Shown here in pieces: positions 39,499 to 48,118 of a stretch of 64,000 nucleotides of DNA. Every line of letters starts with the position of its first letter. Position 1 is the first letter of the stretch. Below the pieces are notes generated by a model that was not told where the DNA came from, ran no database searches, and worked only from the letters and a program-made list of their open reading frames with translations. The DNA comes from JADZAI01 sp047602465. Lineage in GTDB: Bacteria; Pseudomonadota; Alphaproteobacteria; Micropepsales; Micropepsaceae. Both the position numbers and the translations under genes were made by a program. The stretch is taken from positions 604,704 to 668,703 of the forward strand of contig JASGHF010000002.1 in assembly GCA_047602465.1 (NCBI GenBank), read 5' to 3'.

Positions 39499-39837
39499 AT
39501 GAACGATCGCAGCTACAGCGCCTCTCTCCCGCAGGCCGCCGTCGCGCAAGCGCGCACCTCGATGATTCCGGTTGCGCGCATCGCCTCGCTGGCGCTCGCA
39601 GCGCTCCTGCTGGTTGCGCTCATCGTCTTTCCCGGCGTGCTGATGCGCGGCGACGCGCTGCTCACCCAGGCCGTCATGCCGGTCATGCTGATCGGCATCG
39701 GCGCCAGCATCGCGCATGGTCTGGGATGGCGGCCGCGCAGCTCCATCGCTGCGGCTGCGGCCGGTCCGCTCGTCGCCTGGCCGTTGATGCTGGCGGCGTT
39801 CGCCTTCCTCGCCTTCGGCGCCGGACCGATCGTCTGA
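39499..39837 (+). CDS. small membrane protein, YbgE-like at most
   Basis: 112 aa with three hydrophobic segments (about 26-46, 57-73, 84-108). The middle HGLGWRPRSSIAAAAAGPLVAWPLM faintly recalls the Cyd-operon YbgE pattern (G-x-G-F-R-P-R), but no cytochrome bd genes are nearby, so I do not assign it. GGAG lies 11 nt before the ATG. About 150 bases between the hsp20 terminator and this gene contain nothing else I recognise. Confidence 0.6.
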   Translation: MNDRSYSASLPQAAVAQARTSMIPVARIASLALAALLLVALIVFPGVLMRGDALLTQAVMPVMLIGIGASIAHGLGWRPRSSIAAAAAGPLVAWPLMLAAFAFLAFGAGPIV

Positions 39838-39848
39838 CGCGCTAGCGG

Positions 39849-41165
39849 TCAGCGGACGGCGGCGAGACCGGCATTCGCATCGATCAGCGTCTCGCGCAGC
39901 TGTTCGCGCGGGATGACCGCGCCCTCCAGCGTCACACCGGTGAAATCCGCCTTCCGCAGATTTGCGCCGGTGAAATTCGCGAACGAGATGTCGGCCTGTC
40001 CGAGGCCCGCATGGCTGAGATCGGCGCCGCGCAGATCGGCGTTTCGCAGATCCGCCTTCGCGAGCTGCGCCGGCATCAGCCGCTCGCCCGCGATGATCAG
40101 CGGGCCGAGATTGACATCGCGAAGATCGGCCCCCGACAGGCGCGCCTCTTTCAGGTTGATCCCGCGCAGATCCGCCCCGCGCAGTTTCGCGCCGCGAAGA
40201 TCGGCGCCCGCAAGCTGCGCGCCCTGCAGGCGCACGCCTTCCAGGAACACGCCGTAAAGCGTCGCCCTGGGCGCAAGCAAAGCGGTGAGGTCGTAGCCGG
40301 CGAGGCCGCCGACGGTGCGCAGATCGACATTCGCCAGCGCGGCCGGCTTGCCCGACGCGCCGCCGCTCTCCACCCATTCGCCGTGCCGGCGCAGTATCGT
40401 GAAGATCGGTTCCGGCAGATCGTCCGGCGATATCCCGCACGGCGCTTCGGTGATGACGCCGGTCATGTCCGCGCCGTCGGTACGCGCCATCAGGATCTTC
40501 GCGCCGGTCAGCACCGCGCCGGCAAGATTGGCGCCCGAAAGATCGGCGCCCGAAAGGTCTGCGTTCTCCAGGATCGCGCCTTTGAGGTTCGCCTGGCGCA
40601 GATTGGCGCGCGTCAGGCGGATGCCGCGCATGATCGCGTCCGAGAAATCGGCCTCCAGCGCCACCACGCCCGACATCTTGGAGCGCTCGAGATTGGCGTT
40701 GGAGAGGATCGCCCCCGGCATGTCGGCGGGCGTTTCGTTATGCCGCAGCATCCTGAAGCCGCCGCTGCGGTCGCGCTGGGCGATCACGCCTTCGCGCAGG
40801 TCGCATTCGAAAAGATCGGCGCCGGTCAGGTCCGCGCCGCGCATCGAGGCGCCGCGCATATCGGCCCGGCGCATGGCCGCAGACTTGAGATTGGCCCGGC
40901 GCAGATCGGCGGCGAAGAAGATGGCGTTCTCAAGCTTCGCCCGCTCGAAGTTCACTTCGGCCAGGATCGCGCCGGAAAAATCGGCGTCGTTGAGCGCCCG
41001 GCCCGACAGGTCGAGGCCCGTGAGATCGCAGAAGGCGAACGAGGCGCGCGCCCCGCCCATGCGCCCGGCATAGAGCATTTCATGGCGCGTCGCGATGAGA
41101 TGCGCCTCTTTCTGGGTGATCTTGCGATAGCCGCTCTTGTCGCGCTTGGGCGTCATCGAACGCAT
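39849..41165 (-). CDS. pentapeptide-repeat protein
   Basis: 438 aa. After a basic N-terminus of about 40 residues come two long blocks of A(D/N)LxX pentapeptides (roughly 45-230 and 285-430; e.g. ADLRRANLKSAAMRRADMRG, LSGADLSGANLAGA). They form right-handed quadrilateral beta-helices of about 35 coils, broken by a non-repeat segment (CGISPDDLPEPIFTILRRHGEWVESGG). No export signal. Such proteins act as scaffolds or, in the Qnr/MfpA type, as DNA mimics; no specific role can be read here. An ATG at 41156 is an alternative start. Follows an Hpt gene on the same strand. Confidence 0.88.
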   Translation of the reverse strand: MRSMTPKRDKSGYRKITQKEAHLIATRHEMLYAGRMGGARASFAFCDLTGLDLSGRALNDADFSGAILAEVNFERAKLENAIFFAADLRRANLKSAAMRRADMRGASMRGADLTGADLFECDLREGVIAQRDRSGGFRMLRHNETPADMPGAILSNANLERSKMSGVVALEADFSDAIMRGIRLTRANLRQANLKGAILENADLSGADLSGANLAGAVLTGAKILMARTDGADMTGVITEAPCGISPDDLPEPIFTILRRHGEWVESGGASGKPAALANVDLRTVGGLAGYDLTALLAPRATLYGVFLEGVRLQGAQLAGADLRGAKLRGADLRGINLKEARLSGADLRDVNLGPLIIAGERLMPAQLAKADLRNADLRGADLSHAGLGQADISFANFTGANLRKADFTGVTLEGAVIPREQLRETLIDANAGLAAVR

Positions 41166-41253
41166 CAGATGATCTCGCCTCTCCGGCGTTCGGGCAGGCG
41201 AAAGGCCGCACCCGTACCCATCCTCCGATACAACCTTGAAGGGTAGGTTAAGC

Positions 41254-41676
41254 TCAGGCCGCCTTCAGGCTGAGGCCGAGATTGGCGCGAAGCTGCGCCC
41301 CGAAAACGCCGCCGTCACCGGTCAGGCGCTCGGTCAGGACGGTGCGGCAGGCCGCGATCAGGGCGGCGGCCGCAGCCAGCGGGCCGGCGTCCAGCGCCGC
41401 GCGGTCGCGTGTCAGCGTACACAGCGCCTCGCCCAGCTCGGTCATCAGGTCATAGCCGAATGCGGAACCCTGGCCCTTGATGTTGTGGGCCGTCGCATAG
41501 ACCTCCGCGACGAGGCCGGCATCCGCGCCCCCGGCCGCCTGCAGGGCGGCGATCGAGGCCGCCATCTGCTCGACATCGGCCTCGGCATAGGCGGGGTATT
41601 CCTCGGCCAGCGCCTTCAGCGCAGCCTCGGCCTCCGCCATCGCGGCTTCGTCGATCTCGTCGTCAAAGGGTGCCAT
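41254..41676 (-). CDS. single-domain histidine phosphotransfer (Hpt) protein
   Basis: 140 aa, mostly helical, with the phospho-accepting His in AEVYATAHNIKGQGSAFGYDLMTELGEALC, the form found in free alphaproteobacterial Hpt proteins (H-x-I/L-K-G-x-G). An acidic N-terminus (DDEIDEAAMAEAEAAL) precedes the bundle. It would pass phosphate between a hybrid kinase and a response regulator, neither encoded nearby. I chose the ATG at 41676 over 41697 on composition. 88 bp upstream of the pentapeptide-repeat gene. Confidence 0.75.
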   Translation of the reverse strand: MAPFDDEIDEAAMAEAEAALKALAEEYPAYAEADVEQMAASIAALQAAGGADAGLVAEVYATAHNIKGQGSAFGYDLMTELGEALCTLTRDRAALDAGPLAAAAALIAACRTVLTERLTGDGGVFGAQLRANLGLSLKAA

Positions 41677-41736
41677 ACGCCCTCGGCCAGATTCCAAGCC
41701 GGGTCACGATAGGGCGGGGCCGATTGCGTTTCGGTT

Positions 41737-42774
41737 TCAGGAAAGCGCAGATTTTAATCGATCTGCCAGCAACTCGACCTCCTCGGGCCGGGTCGCATAG
41801 GAGCAGACGAAGCGGTAAAGCCCTGTCTCGCCGCTCTCCGGCGTCCAGGGATAGAACACCGCCCCGGCCTCTTTCAGCTTCGCCGCAAGCGCAACGGGCA
41901 GGCCGAGAAACACCTCGTTGGCCTGCACCGGATAGACGGGCGGATAGCCCGCCCCCGCCGCCGCCGCACCCAGCGCGCTGGCGGCGGCGTTCGCGGCCCC
42001 GGCCAGGTCGCGCCACAGATCGCCCTCCAGCATCGCCAGGAACTGGCTGGCGAGAAAGCGCGACTTGGAGAAGAGATGCCCGCCCCGCTTGCGGCGATAG
42101 GCGAAATCGGCGGCCCGGGCGGCATCGAAGAACACGACCGCCTCCGCCGCCACCGCGCCGTTCTTGGTGAAGCCCAGCGACAGCACATCCACCCCCGCCC
42201 GCCAGGTCAGGTCCGCCGGGGCGCAGTTGAGGAAGGCGAGCGCGTTGGCGAAACGCGCGCCGTCCATATGCAGGCTGAGGCCCGCATCATGCGTCACGTC
42301 GGCGATCGCCGCGACGTCGGCGGGGTCATAGACCAGCCCGCATTCGGTCGCGTTGGTGATCGACACCGCGCCCGGCTGGACCCGGTGTACGACGCCCCTT
42401 GGATGCTCCGCCATCGCGGCGGCGAGATCGTCGGGAGTCATCTTCCCGCCCGGCACGCCCACCGTCACCAGCTTGGCCCCGCCCGTATAGAATTCCGGCG
42501 CGCCGCACTCATCGACATGGATATGGCTCTCGCGGTGACAGAAGACGGCGCTCCACGGCGGCGCGATCTGCGCCAGCGCCAGCGCGTTCGCCGCCCCGCC
42601 GGTCGCCACCGGAAAGACCGCGACCTCGTGTCCGAACCATTCGCCGAGCCGCGCCGTCAGCCGCGCCGACCACGGGTCCGCGCCATAGGACGGCGCCGGG
42701 CCTTCGGCGGCCGCCGCCATCGCCTGCAGGATGGCGGGGTGAGCGCCGGCGGTATTGTCGCTCGCGAAGTTCAT
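41737..42774 (-). CDS. low-specificity L-threonine aldolase family protein
   Basis: 345 aa fold-type I PLP enzyme. Seen: MNFASDNTAGAHPAILQAM opening, SHIHVDECGAPEFYTG, HMDGARFANALA (Asp that holds the PLP nitrogen) and the Schiff-base Lys in SLGFTKNGAV. Cleaves L-threonine/allo-threonine or other beta-hydroxy amino acids to glycine and an aldehyde. The ATG at 42774 is chosen; the frame runs a further 16 codons to 42822. Divergent from the lactonase gene. Confidence 0.9.
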   Translation of the reverse strand: MNFASDNTAGAHPAILQAMAAAAEGPAPSYGADPWSARLTARLGEWFGHEVAVFPVATGGAANALALAQIAPPWSAVFCHRESHIHVDECGAPEFYTGGAKLVTVGVPGGKMTPDDLAAAMAEHPRGVVHRVQPGAVSITNATECGLVYDPADVAAIADVTHDAGLSLHMDGARFANALAFLNCAPADLTWRAGVDVLSLGFTKNGAVAAEAVVFFDAARAADFAYRRKRGGHLFSKSRFLASQFLAMLEGDLWRDLAGAANAAASALGAAAAGAGYPPVYPVQANEVFLGLPVALAAKLKEAGAVFYPWTPESGETGLYRFVCSYATRPEEVELLADRLKSALS

Positions 42775-42820
42775 GCCCCTCGCATAACGTGAGCGGAGGA
42801 GAGGGGCAAACGGGATCGCC

Positions 42821-43579
42821 ATGAAGGTCTATGCGCTGAACTGCGGCTGGCTGAGCGCGCCGTCCGAGGCCTTTGTCGAAGGCGGCGAAGGCGCCGTCAA
42901 AGTCCCCATCCCCGCCTACTACATCGAACATCCCAAAGGCCGCGTCGTGTTCGACACCGGCATGCCCGCCCTGCTGCGCACCGACCCGCAAAAGGCGATC
43001 GGCAGCTACCTCCACGGCGTCTTCACCGCCGACATGCCGCCCGAGGCCGACATCGACAGGCAGCTTCAGCTCATCGGCGTCGATGCGGGCAGCATCGACT
43101 ATGTCATCAACAGCCATCTCCATTTCGACCACTGCGCCGGCAATGCGCTGCTGCCCAACGCGCAGATCGTGGTGCAGCGGCGCGAGGCGGAAGCGGCGCG
43201 AGAGGCAGGCGCGCCCAGATCGGGCTTCGATCCGAACACCATGCTGGACGGGCGCGACGTGAACGAGATCGACGGCGAGTTCGATCTTTTCGGCGACGGC
43301 CGCGTCGTGCTGCTGCCGACCTACGGCCACACCGCCGGGCATCAATCGCTGAAACTCGCCTGCGACAGCGGCGACACCGTTCTCGCCGGCGATTGCTGCT
43401 ATTTCCACAAGACGCTGACCGACATGAAGCTGCCGGGCTTCGGCCACGACCAGGACGAACAGCGCCGCTCCATCCGGCGCCTCAAGGCCATGGAGGATGC
43501 CGGCGCCCGCATCATCGCCGGCCACGATCCCGAACAATGGGCGACCCTGCCCCAGGCGCCCCTGCCGATGATCGGATAG
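42821..43579 (+). CDS. N-acyl homoserine lactonase family metallo-hydrolase
   Basis: 252 aa metallo-beta-lactamase fold. The zinc signature is His99-x-His101-x-Asp103-His104 (SHLHFDHCAGN), followed by GHTAGHQSL, a bridging Asp in LAGDCCYF and a final His in IIAGHDPEQW. The overall layout and length are those of AiiA/AttM-like lactonases, which open the lactone of acyl-homoserine signals. No LuxI or LuxR pair occurs in the window, so if it acts on AHLs it would quench signals made by others; other lactones are equally possible. Confidence 0.85.
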   Translation: MKVYALNCGWLSAPSEAFVEGGEGAVKVPIPAYYIEHPKGRVVFDTGMPALLRTDPQKAIGSYLHGVFTADMPPEADIDRQLQLIGVDAGSIDYVINSHLHFDHCAGNALLPNAQIVVQRREAEAAREAGAPRSGFDPNTMLDGRDVNEIDGEFDLFGDGRVVLLPTYGHTAGHQSLKLACDSGDTVLAGDCCYFHKTLTDMKLPGFGHDQDEQRRSIRRLKAMEDAGARIIAGHDPEQWATLPQAPLPMIG

Positions 43580-43593
43580 CCTGTCCGGGCGGA

Positions 43594-44595
43594 CTAGACC
43601 GTCAGCCCCTCAAGACACCCGACATGCTGCAGCAGCCCTTCCAGTTCGGGCGCTGCGGCGAGCGCCGTCTTCGCCTTGTTCCGGATCTCCGCCAATGACC
43701 GCGCATGATATTTCTGCGGCGTCTGCGTGAACTTCGTGCCGCCCAGATCGACGCTGAGCGACGATTTGCCCGCCGCGCTCGCCTGGGCATTGGCCCGCGC
43801 CCAGGGCAGGTAACGCCGGCCGACTTCCTCCGTCAGCAGCGCAGACAGGGTCGGCGCCAGCGCCTCCCAGGTTTCGAACGGCCCCATCAGGACCGGCGAG
43901 ACCATCCGCGCGACATAGGCGAGCGTCAGCGGGAAATGCTGCATCAGCGCCGCCGGCGTCGGATCGATCGACAGTTCATACAGCTGCGCCGCCAGCCCCA
44001 GATCGGCGAGGCAGGGCCGCCCGCCGAACAGATAGGGCCGGAACGTCAGATGCGCTTCGACGATCTCCAGCTGCCGCCGGAACGAGGCCTCGATCAGCGC
44101 GCGCGTCCCGTCATGGCTGCCCACGAAGGCGAGACGCGGCACCATGCGCTGGCGCACGCCTTCGGCCGCATGCTCAAGCTCGGTCTGCTTCGCATCCGGC
44201 CCCAGGATCGCCTGCGCGATGCGCCGCGCGGCGGATGACTGGTCGGCCTCATAGGTCCAGCGATAGTGGAACATCGCCTTGTTGCCCCACTCGTCGGCAT
44301 ATTCCTCGATAAGGGCCGACAGGAAGGCGCGCGGCACATCCTCCGGCTCCAGCGCCGGTTCGGGATGGCGGCGCTCCATCTCTGCGATCAGCGGCGTCGA
44401 ATCCTGGATCGTCTCGCCGTCGGGCGTCACCAGCATGGGGATCAGCGGCAGCTTGGCGAGCGTCGTGAACTCGCTCTGCACGGCTGCGCCGCGCACGATC
44501 CACTGATGCGGGATCTGCTTGTAGCGAAGATAGGATCGCACCTTCACCGAATAGGGCGACATTTCCACACCGAACAGCCGGTATGTCCCGGTCAT
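43594..44595 (-). CDS. glutathione S-transferase family protein
   Basis: 333 aa, longer than the usual 200-230. The thioredoxin-like N-terminal domain has YRLFGVEMSPYSVKVRSYLRYKQIPHQWI (a Ser in place of catalytic Cys) and a cis-Pro region LPLIPMLVTPDGETIQDSTPLIAEMERRHP. A long helical C-terminal domain follows, with a C-terminal tail of about 60 residues beyond the fold. The glutathione-site residues cannot be verified by eye. Lies directly downstream of oxyR on the same strand (27 bp), so possibly part of the peroxide response. Confidence 0.82.
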   Translation of the reverse strand: MTGTYRLFGVEMSPYSVKVRSYLRYKQIPHQWIVRGAAVQSEFTTLAKLPLIPMLVTPDGETIQDSTPLIAEMERRHPEPALEPEDVPRAFLSALIEEYADEWGNKAMFHYRWTYEADQSSAARRIAQAILGPDAKQTELEHAAEGVRQRMVPRLAFVGSHDGTRALIEASFRRQLEIVEAHLTFRPYLFGGRPCLADLGLAAQLYELSIDPTPAALMQHFPLTLAYVARMVSPVLMGPFETWEALAPTLSALLTEEVGRRYLPWARANAQASAAGKSSLSVDLGGTKFTQTPQKYHARSLAEIRNKAKTALAAAPELEGLLQHVGCLEGLTV

Positions 44596-44622
44596 CGCGC
44601 TCTCCCCTTTGTCTGGCCGGGA

Positions 44623-45522
44623 TCAGCGTATCAGGGCTTTCAGCTCCTTGCCGAGCAGTTCGAACTCGCCGCGCCTGAGCGTGCCCTTGCGCCACACCAG
44701 CGCGATCTCGCGCGCCGGGGCCTCGCCGCTGAGCGGCCGTGACGCAAGGCCGGTGCCTTTCAGCAGGCCCCGGTCCACGGCCATCTTCGGCAGCAGCGTG
44801 ACGCCAAGGCCGTTATCCACCATCTGCACCAGCGTCATCAGGCTGGTCGCCTCGAACCCGTCGCTCGGCCGCTGGGCGCGCACGCCGCAGGCCGACAACG
44901 CATGGTCACGCAGGCAATGTCCGTCACGCAGCAGGATCAGCTTCTCGGCCTGCACCTCGTCCGCCGTCACCGACGCCGCCTTCATCAGCGCGTGGTCCTT
45001 CGGGGCCGCGACGACGAAGGGATCGTCCTTGATCGGCAAAACCTCCAGTCCCGGCGTCTCATACGGCAGGGCGATCAGCGCGACGTCCAGCGTTCCTTCA
45101 CGCAGCGCCGTCACCAGCCGTTCGGTCAGGTCTTCCACCAGATAAAGCCGGAGCGCGGGATATTTCCGCCGAAGCGACGGCAGCGCATGGGGCAGCACGA
45201 ACGGCCCGATGGTCGGGATGATGCCCAGCCGGATCGCCCCGGTCAGCGGATCGCGCACCGCCCGCGCCGTCTGGGTCAGGTCTTCGGCCTCGGCCAGCAA
45301 TTGCCGGGCGCGCGCCGCGATCTCGATGCCCAGCGGCGTCAGCAGGACAGACCGCCTGGTCCGGTCCACCAGCGGCGCGCCCAGAATATCCTCAAGCTCC
45401 TTCAGCGAGGCGCTGAGGGTCGATTGCGTGACGCTGACGCTCGCCGCCGCCTTGCCGAAATGCAGGTGTTCGCTCAGCGCCACGAAGTGCTGAAGCTGGC
45501 GAAGGGTCGGCAGGCGGTTCAT
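44623..45522 (-). CDS. oxyR: OxyR-type LysR regulator
   Basis: 299 aa. LysR HTH at 1-60 (LRQLQHFVALSEHLHFGKAAASVSVTQSTLSASLKELE) and an effector domain carrying Cys203 and Cys212 in RDGHCLRDHALSACG, matching the redox pair Cys199/Cys208 of E. coli OxyR, followed by FEATSLMTLVQMV. Peroxide oxidises these to a disulfide and switches the protein to an activator. Divergent from ahpC with 116 bp between starts. Confidence 0.93.
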   Translation of the reverse strand: MNRLPTLRQLQHFVALSEHLHFGKAAASVSVTQSTLSASLKELEDILGAPLVDRTRRSVLLTPLGIEIAARARQLLAEAEDLTQTARAVRDPLTGAIRLGIIPTIGPFVLPHALPSLRRKYPALRLYLVEDLTERLVTALREGTLDVALIALPYETPGLEVLPIKDDPFVVAAPKDHALMKAASVTADEVQAEKLILLRDGHCLRDHALSACGVRAQRPSDGFEATSLMTLVQMVDNGLGVTLLPKMAVDRGLLKGTGLASRPLSGEAPAREIALVWRKGTLRRGEFELLGKELKALIR

Positions 45523-45559
45523 TGGAAAATCCGATTACGCTGGCCAAATCTTCTCATTT

Positions 45560-45572
45560 GTTGCGATGCAAC
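45560..45572. promoter_or_regulatory. candidate OxyR operator between oxyR and ahpC
   Basis: Perfect inverted repeat GTTGC-GAT-GCAAC in the oxyR-ahpC divergent region, about 66 bp before the ahpC start. LysR proteins bind short dyads of this kind; the position suits dual control of both genes. Confidence 0.5.
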
Positions 45573-45638
45573 AGAACCCCTATTTACGCTTCCGTCAAAG
45601 TCATTTGACCCGAATTTCCGAGCAAAAAGAGGACGACC

Positions 45639-46178
45639 ATGCTGACCATCGGCGACACCTTCCCCGGCTTCGACCTGAAGGCCGTCATCTCGACCGACCC
45701 CAGGACCGCCTTCACGGCGATCAACCAGGACACCAACAAGGGCAAGTGGAAGATCGTCTTCTTCTGGCCCAAGGACTTCACCTTCGTCTGCCCGACCGAA
45801 ATCGCCGCCTTCGGCAAGCTGAACGGCGAATTCTCGGACCGTGACGCCGTCGTCTATGGCGTTTCGACCGACAGCGAGTTCGTCCACCTCGCCTGGCGCC
45901 AGAACCACGAAGACCTGAAGACCCTGCCCTTCCCGATGCTGGCCGACATCAAGCGCGAGCTGTCGACCTCGCTCGGCATCCTCGACAAGGCCGAGGGCGT
46001 GTGCCTCCGCGCCACCTTCATCGTCGACCCGGAAGGCATCATCCGCTTCGTTTCGGTCAACGACCTCTCGGTCGGCCGCAACCCGGCGGAAGTCCTGCGC
46101 GTCCTCGACGCGCTGCAGACCGACGAGCTTTGCCCCTGCAACTGGCAGAAGGGCGAAGAGGTTCTGAAGGTCGCTTAA
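45639..46178 (+). CDS. ahpC: AhpC-type peroxiredoxin
   Basis: 179 aa 2-Cys peroxiredoxin. Peroxidatic Cys51 in DFTFVCPTEI; resolving Cys in LCPCNWQKGEE (165/167). Reduces H2O2 and organic hydroperoxides. The downstream AhpD and the absence of an AhpF gene suggest the mycobacterial-style AhpC/AhpD pair, in which AhpD recharges AhpC. AGAGGA precedes the ATG. Confidence 0.95.
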   Translation: MLTIGDTFPGFDLKAVISTDPRTAFTAINQDTNKGKWKIVFFWPKDFTFVCPTEIAAFGKLNGEFSDRDAVVYGVSTDSEFVHLAWRQNHEDLKTLPFPMLADIKRELSTSLGILDKAEGVCLRATFIVDPEGIIRFVSVNDLSVGRNPAEVLRVLDALQTDELCPCNWQKGEEVLKVA

Positions 46179-46223
46179 GCCACAAACCGGCGGCGAACCT
46201 CCTCCCCGCTGCCGGACATGAGG

Positions 46224-46262
46224 GCGGCGCGACCGGGCGACCGGCAGCGCCGCCTCTTTTTT
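46224..46262 (+). terminator. terminator/attenuator between ahpC and ahpD
   Basis: GGCGGCG (46224-46230) pairs with CGCCGCC (46249-46255), with an inner CCGG-GCGA-CCGG hairpin, followed by TCTTTTTT. The ahpD start is only about 20 bp further, so readthrough presumably sets the AhpC:AhpD ratio. Confidence 0.8.
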
Positions 46263-46281
46263 GAACGAAAGGATCAGAGCC

Positions 46282-46839
46282 ATGTCGCTCGAAGTTCTCC
46301 GGGCCGCCCTGCCCGACTACGCCAAGGACATCCGCCTCAATCTCGGCACGCTCGCCGCCGATCCGGCGCTGACCGAACAGCAGCGCGCCGGCGCCTTCAT
46401 CGCCTCGGCCCTCGCCGCACGGAACCGCCATGTCAGCGCGGCGCTCGTCGCCGAGTTTGCGCCCAAGCTCAGCCCCGAAGCGCTGAACGCCGCCAGGATC
46501 GCCGCGTCGATCATGGGTATGACCAATATCTACTACCGCTTCACGCACCTCGTCTCGAACCCGGAATACGCGACGCTGCCGGCCAAGCTGCGCATGAACG
46601 CGCTCGCCAATCCCGGCGTCGAAAAGGTCGATTTCGAGCTGTGGTCGATCGCCGTCTCGGCGGTGAACGGCTGCGGCATGTGCCTCGACAGCCATGAGAA
46701 AGTCGTGCGCCAGCACGGCGTTTCCGCCGAAACCATCCAGGCCGTCGTCCGCATCGCCTCGGTGGTCCACGCCGCCGCCGCGATCCTCGACGGCGAGGAA
46801 GCCATCGGCGCCCCCGCCCTCGGCCTCGCCGCCGAATAA
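46282..46839 (+). CDS. ahpD: alkylhydroperoxidase AhpD
   Basis: 185 aa carboxymuconolactone-decarboxylase fold. The proton-relay and redox residues Glu119, Cys131, Cys134 and His138 (FELWSIAVSAVNGCGMCLDSHE) fall within one residue of those in M. tuberculosis AhpD (Glu118, Cys130, Cys133, His137). It reduces AhpC using lipoyl proteins. AAAGGA precedes the ATG at 46282; a TTG at 46261 is in frame but lies in the terminator U-tract. Confidence 0.95.
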   Translation: MSLEVLRAALPDYAKDIRLNLGTLAADPALTEQQRAGAFIASALAARNRHVSAALVAEFAPKLSPEALNAARIAASIMGMTNIYYRFTHLVSNPEYATLPAKLRMNALANPGVEKVDFELWSIAVSAVNGCGMCLDSHEKVVRQHGVSAETIQAVVRIASVVHAAAAILDGEEAIGAPALGLAAE

Positions 46840-46862
46840 GACGGCTTCACCATAAATGACGA

Positions 46863-46896
46863 AGGGCGCGGCCGTGAGGCTGCGCCCTTTGTCTTT
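46863..46896 (+). terminator. intrinsic terminator of ahpD
   Basis: 11-bp stem AGGGCGCGGCC / GGCTGCGCCCT (one G-T pair) with GTGA loop, followed by TTGTCTTT. Confidence 0.85.
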
Positions 46897-46923
46897 GGGG
46901 CCATGCGCGATAGAAGCCGCGCC

Positions 46924-48114
46924 ATGGCCCTCATCCACCCGACGCTCAAGATCAAACCGAAAGAAGGCAGGCGCGCCCGCGCCGGCTCGCCCTGGCTGTT
47001 CTCCAACGAGATCGTCGTGGATGCCGAGATCAGGAAGCTCGAACCCGGCGCCGCCGTGAACGTCGTGCTGGATGACGGCAAGCCGCTCGGCACCGCCATC
47101 TTCAACCCGCGCACCCTCATCGCCGCCCGCCTCGTGGCGACCGGGGAAAACGCCCCGCTCGACGTCGAATTCTTCGCCGACAGGCTCCGCACCGCGCTTT
47201 CCTTGCGCGAGCGCCTGTTCGCCACGCCCTTCTACCGCGTCGTCCACGCCGAGGCCGATGGCCTGCCCGGCCTCATCGTCGACCGCTACGGCGACGTGAT
47301 CTGCGTCCAGATGGGCGCGACCGGCATGGACACCCGCACCGGCATCATCGTCCAGGCGATCCGCGACGTCTTCACGCCCGCCAGCATCGTCCTCCGCAAC
47401 GATTTTCACGGCCGCACGATGGAAGGCCTCACCTCTGAAACGAAGCTCGCCTTCGGCCCCGAACCCGCCGAAATCACCTTCCAGGAGAACGGCGCGACCT
47501 TCATCTGCGATCCGATGACCGGCCAGAAAACCGGCTGGTTCTACGACCAGCGCGCCAACCGCGCCTTCGCCGCCCGCTTCGCCAAAGGCGCCAGCGTCCT
47601 CGATGTCTTCAGCCACGCCGGCGGCTTCGCCCTCGCCGGCCTCGCCGCCGGTGCGAGCGAAGCGATGTGCATCGACGCCTCCGAAAAGGCGCTCACCCTC
47701 GCCGGCCGCGCCGCCGAAGCGAGCGGCTTCGCCGACCGCCTCAGCCTTCGCAAGGCCGACGCCTTCGAAGCGCTCGACGACATGGCCGCGCAGGGCATCC
47801 GTTTCGGCGTCGTCATCGCCGACCCGCCCGCCTTCGCGAAATCGCGCAAGGACATCGAACCCGCCGCCCGCGCCTATCGCAAGCTCGCCCGCGCCGCCGC
47901 CGGCGTCGTGGAACCCGGCGGCATCCTGCTGCTCGGCTCCTGCTCGCATCACATCGACCCGGAGCGCTTCCACACCGAGGTTTCGGCCGGCATTCACGCC
48001 GCAAAACGCACCGCCCGCCTCCTCCGCGCGGCGGGGGCAGACGCCGACCACCCGGTGCATCCACACCTGCCCGAGACCGCCTATCTCAAGGCCCTGACCT
48101 TCGCGCTGGACTGA
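46924..48114 (+). CDS. class I SAM-dependent rRNA methyltransferase (RlmI-like)
   Basis: 396 aa. N-terminal PUA-like domain (GRRARAGSPWLFSNEI), a linking RlmI domain (AEADGLPGLIVDRYGD, DPMTGQKTGWFYDQRANR), then a Rossmann methyltransferase with SAM motif VLDVFSHAGGFAL and catalytic loop VIADPPAFAKSRKD plus a late GSCSHHI. This is the RlmI/YccW layout (23S rRNA m5C1962 in E. coli). I chose the ATG at 46924; the one at 46903 adds seven Arg-rich residues. Confidence 0.9.
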   Translation: MALIHPTLKIKPKEGRRARAGSPWLFSNEIVVDAEIRKLEPGAAVNVVLDDGKPLGTAIFNPRTLIAARLVATGENAPLDVEFFADRLRTALSLRERLFATPFYRVVHAEADGLPGLIVDRYGDVICVQMGATGMDTRTGIIVQAIRDVFTPASIVLRNDFHGRTMEGLTSETKLAFGPEPAEITFQENGATFICDPMTGQKTGWFYDQRANRAFAARFAKGASVLDVFSHAGGFALAGLAAGASEAMCIDASEKALTLAGRAAEASGFADRLSLRKADAFEALDDMAAQGIRFGVVIADPPAFAKSRKDIEPAARAYRKLARAAAGVVEPGGILLLGSCSHHIDPERFHTEVSAGIHAAKRTARLLRAAGADADHPVHPHLPETAYLKALTFALD

Positions 48115-48118
48115 TCCG

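Noticed and set aside
39499..39837. YbgE assignment for the small membrane protein
   Set aside because: Only a faint G-x-R-P-R resemblance and no cydAB nearby; left as unknown.
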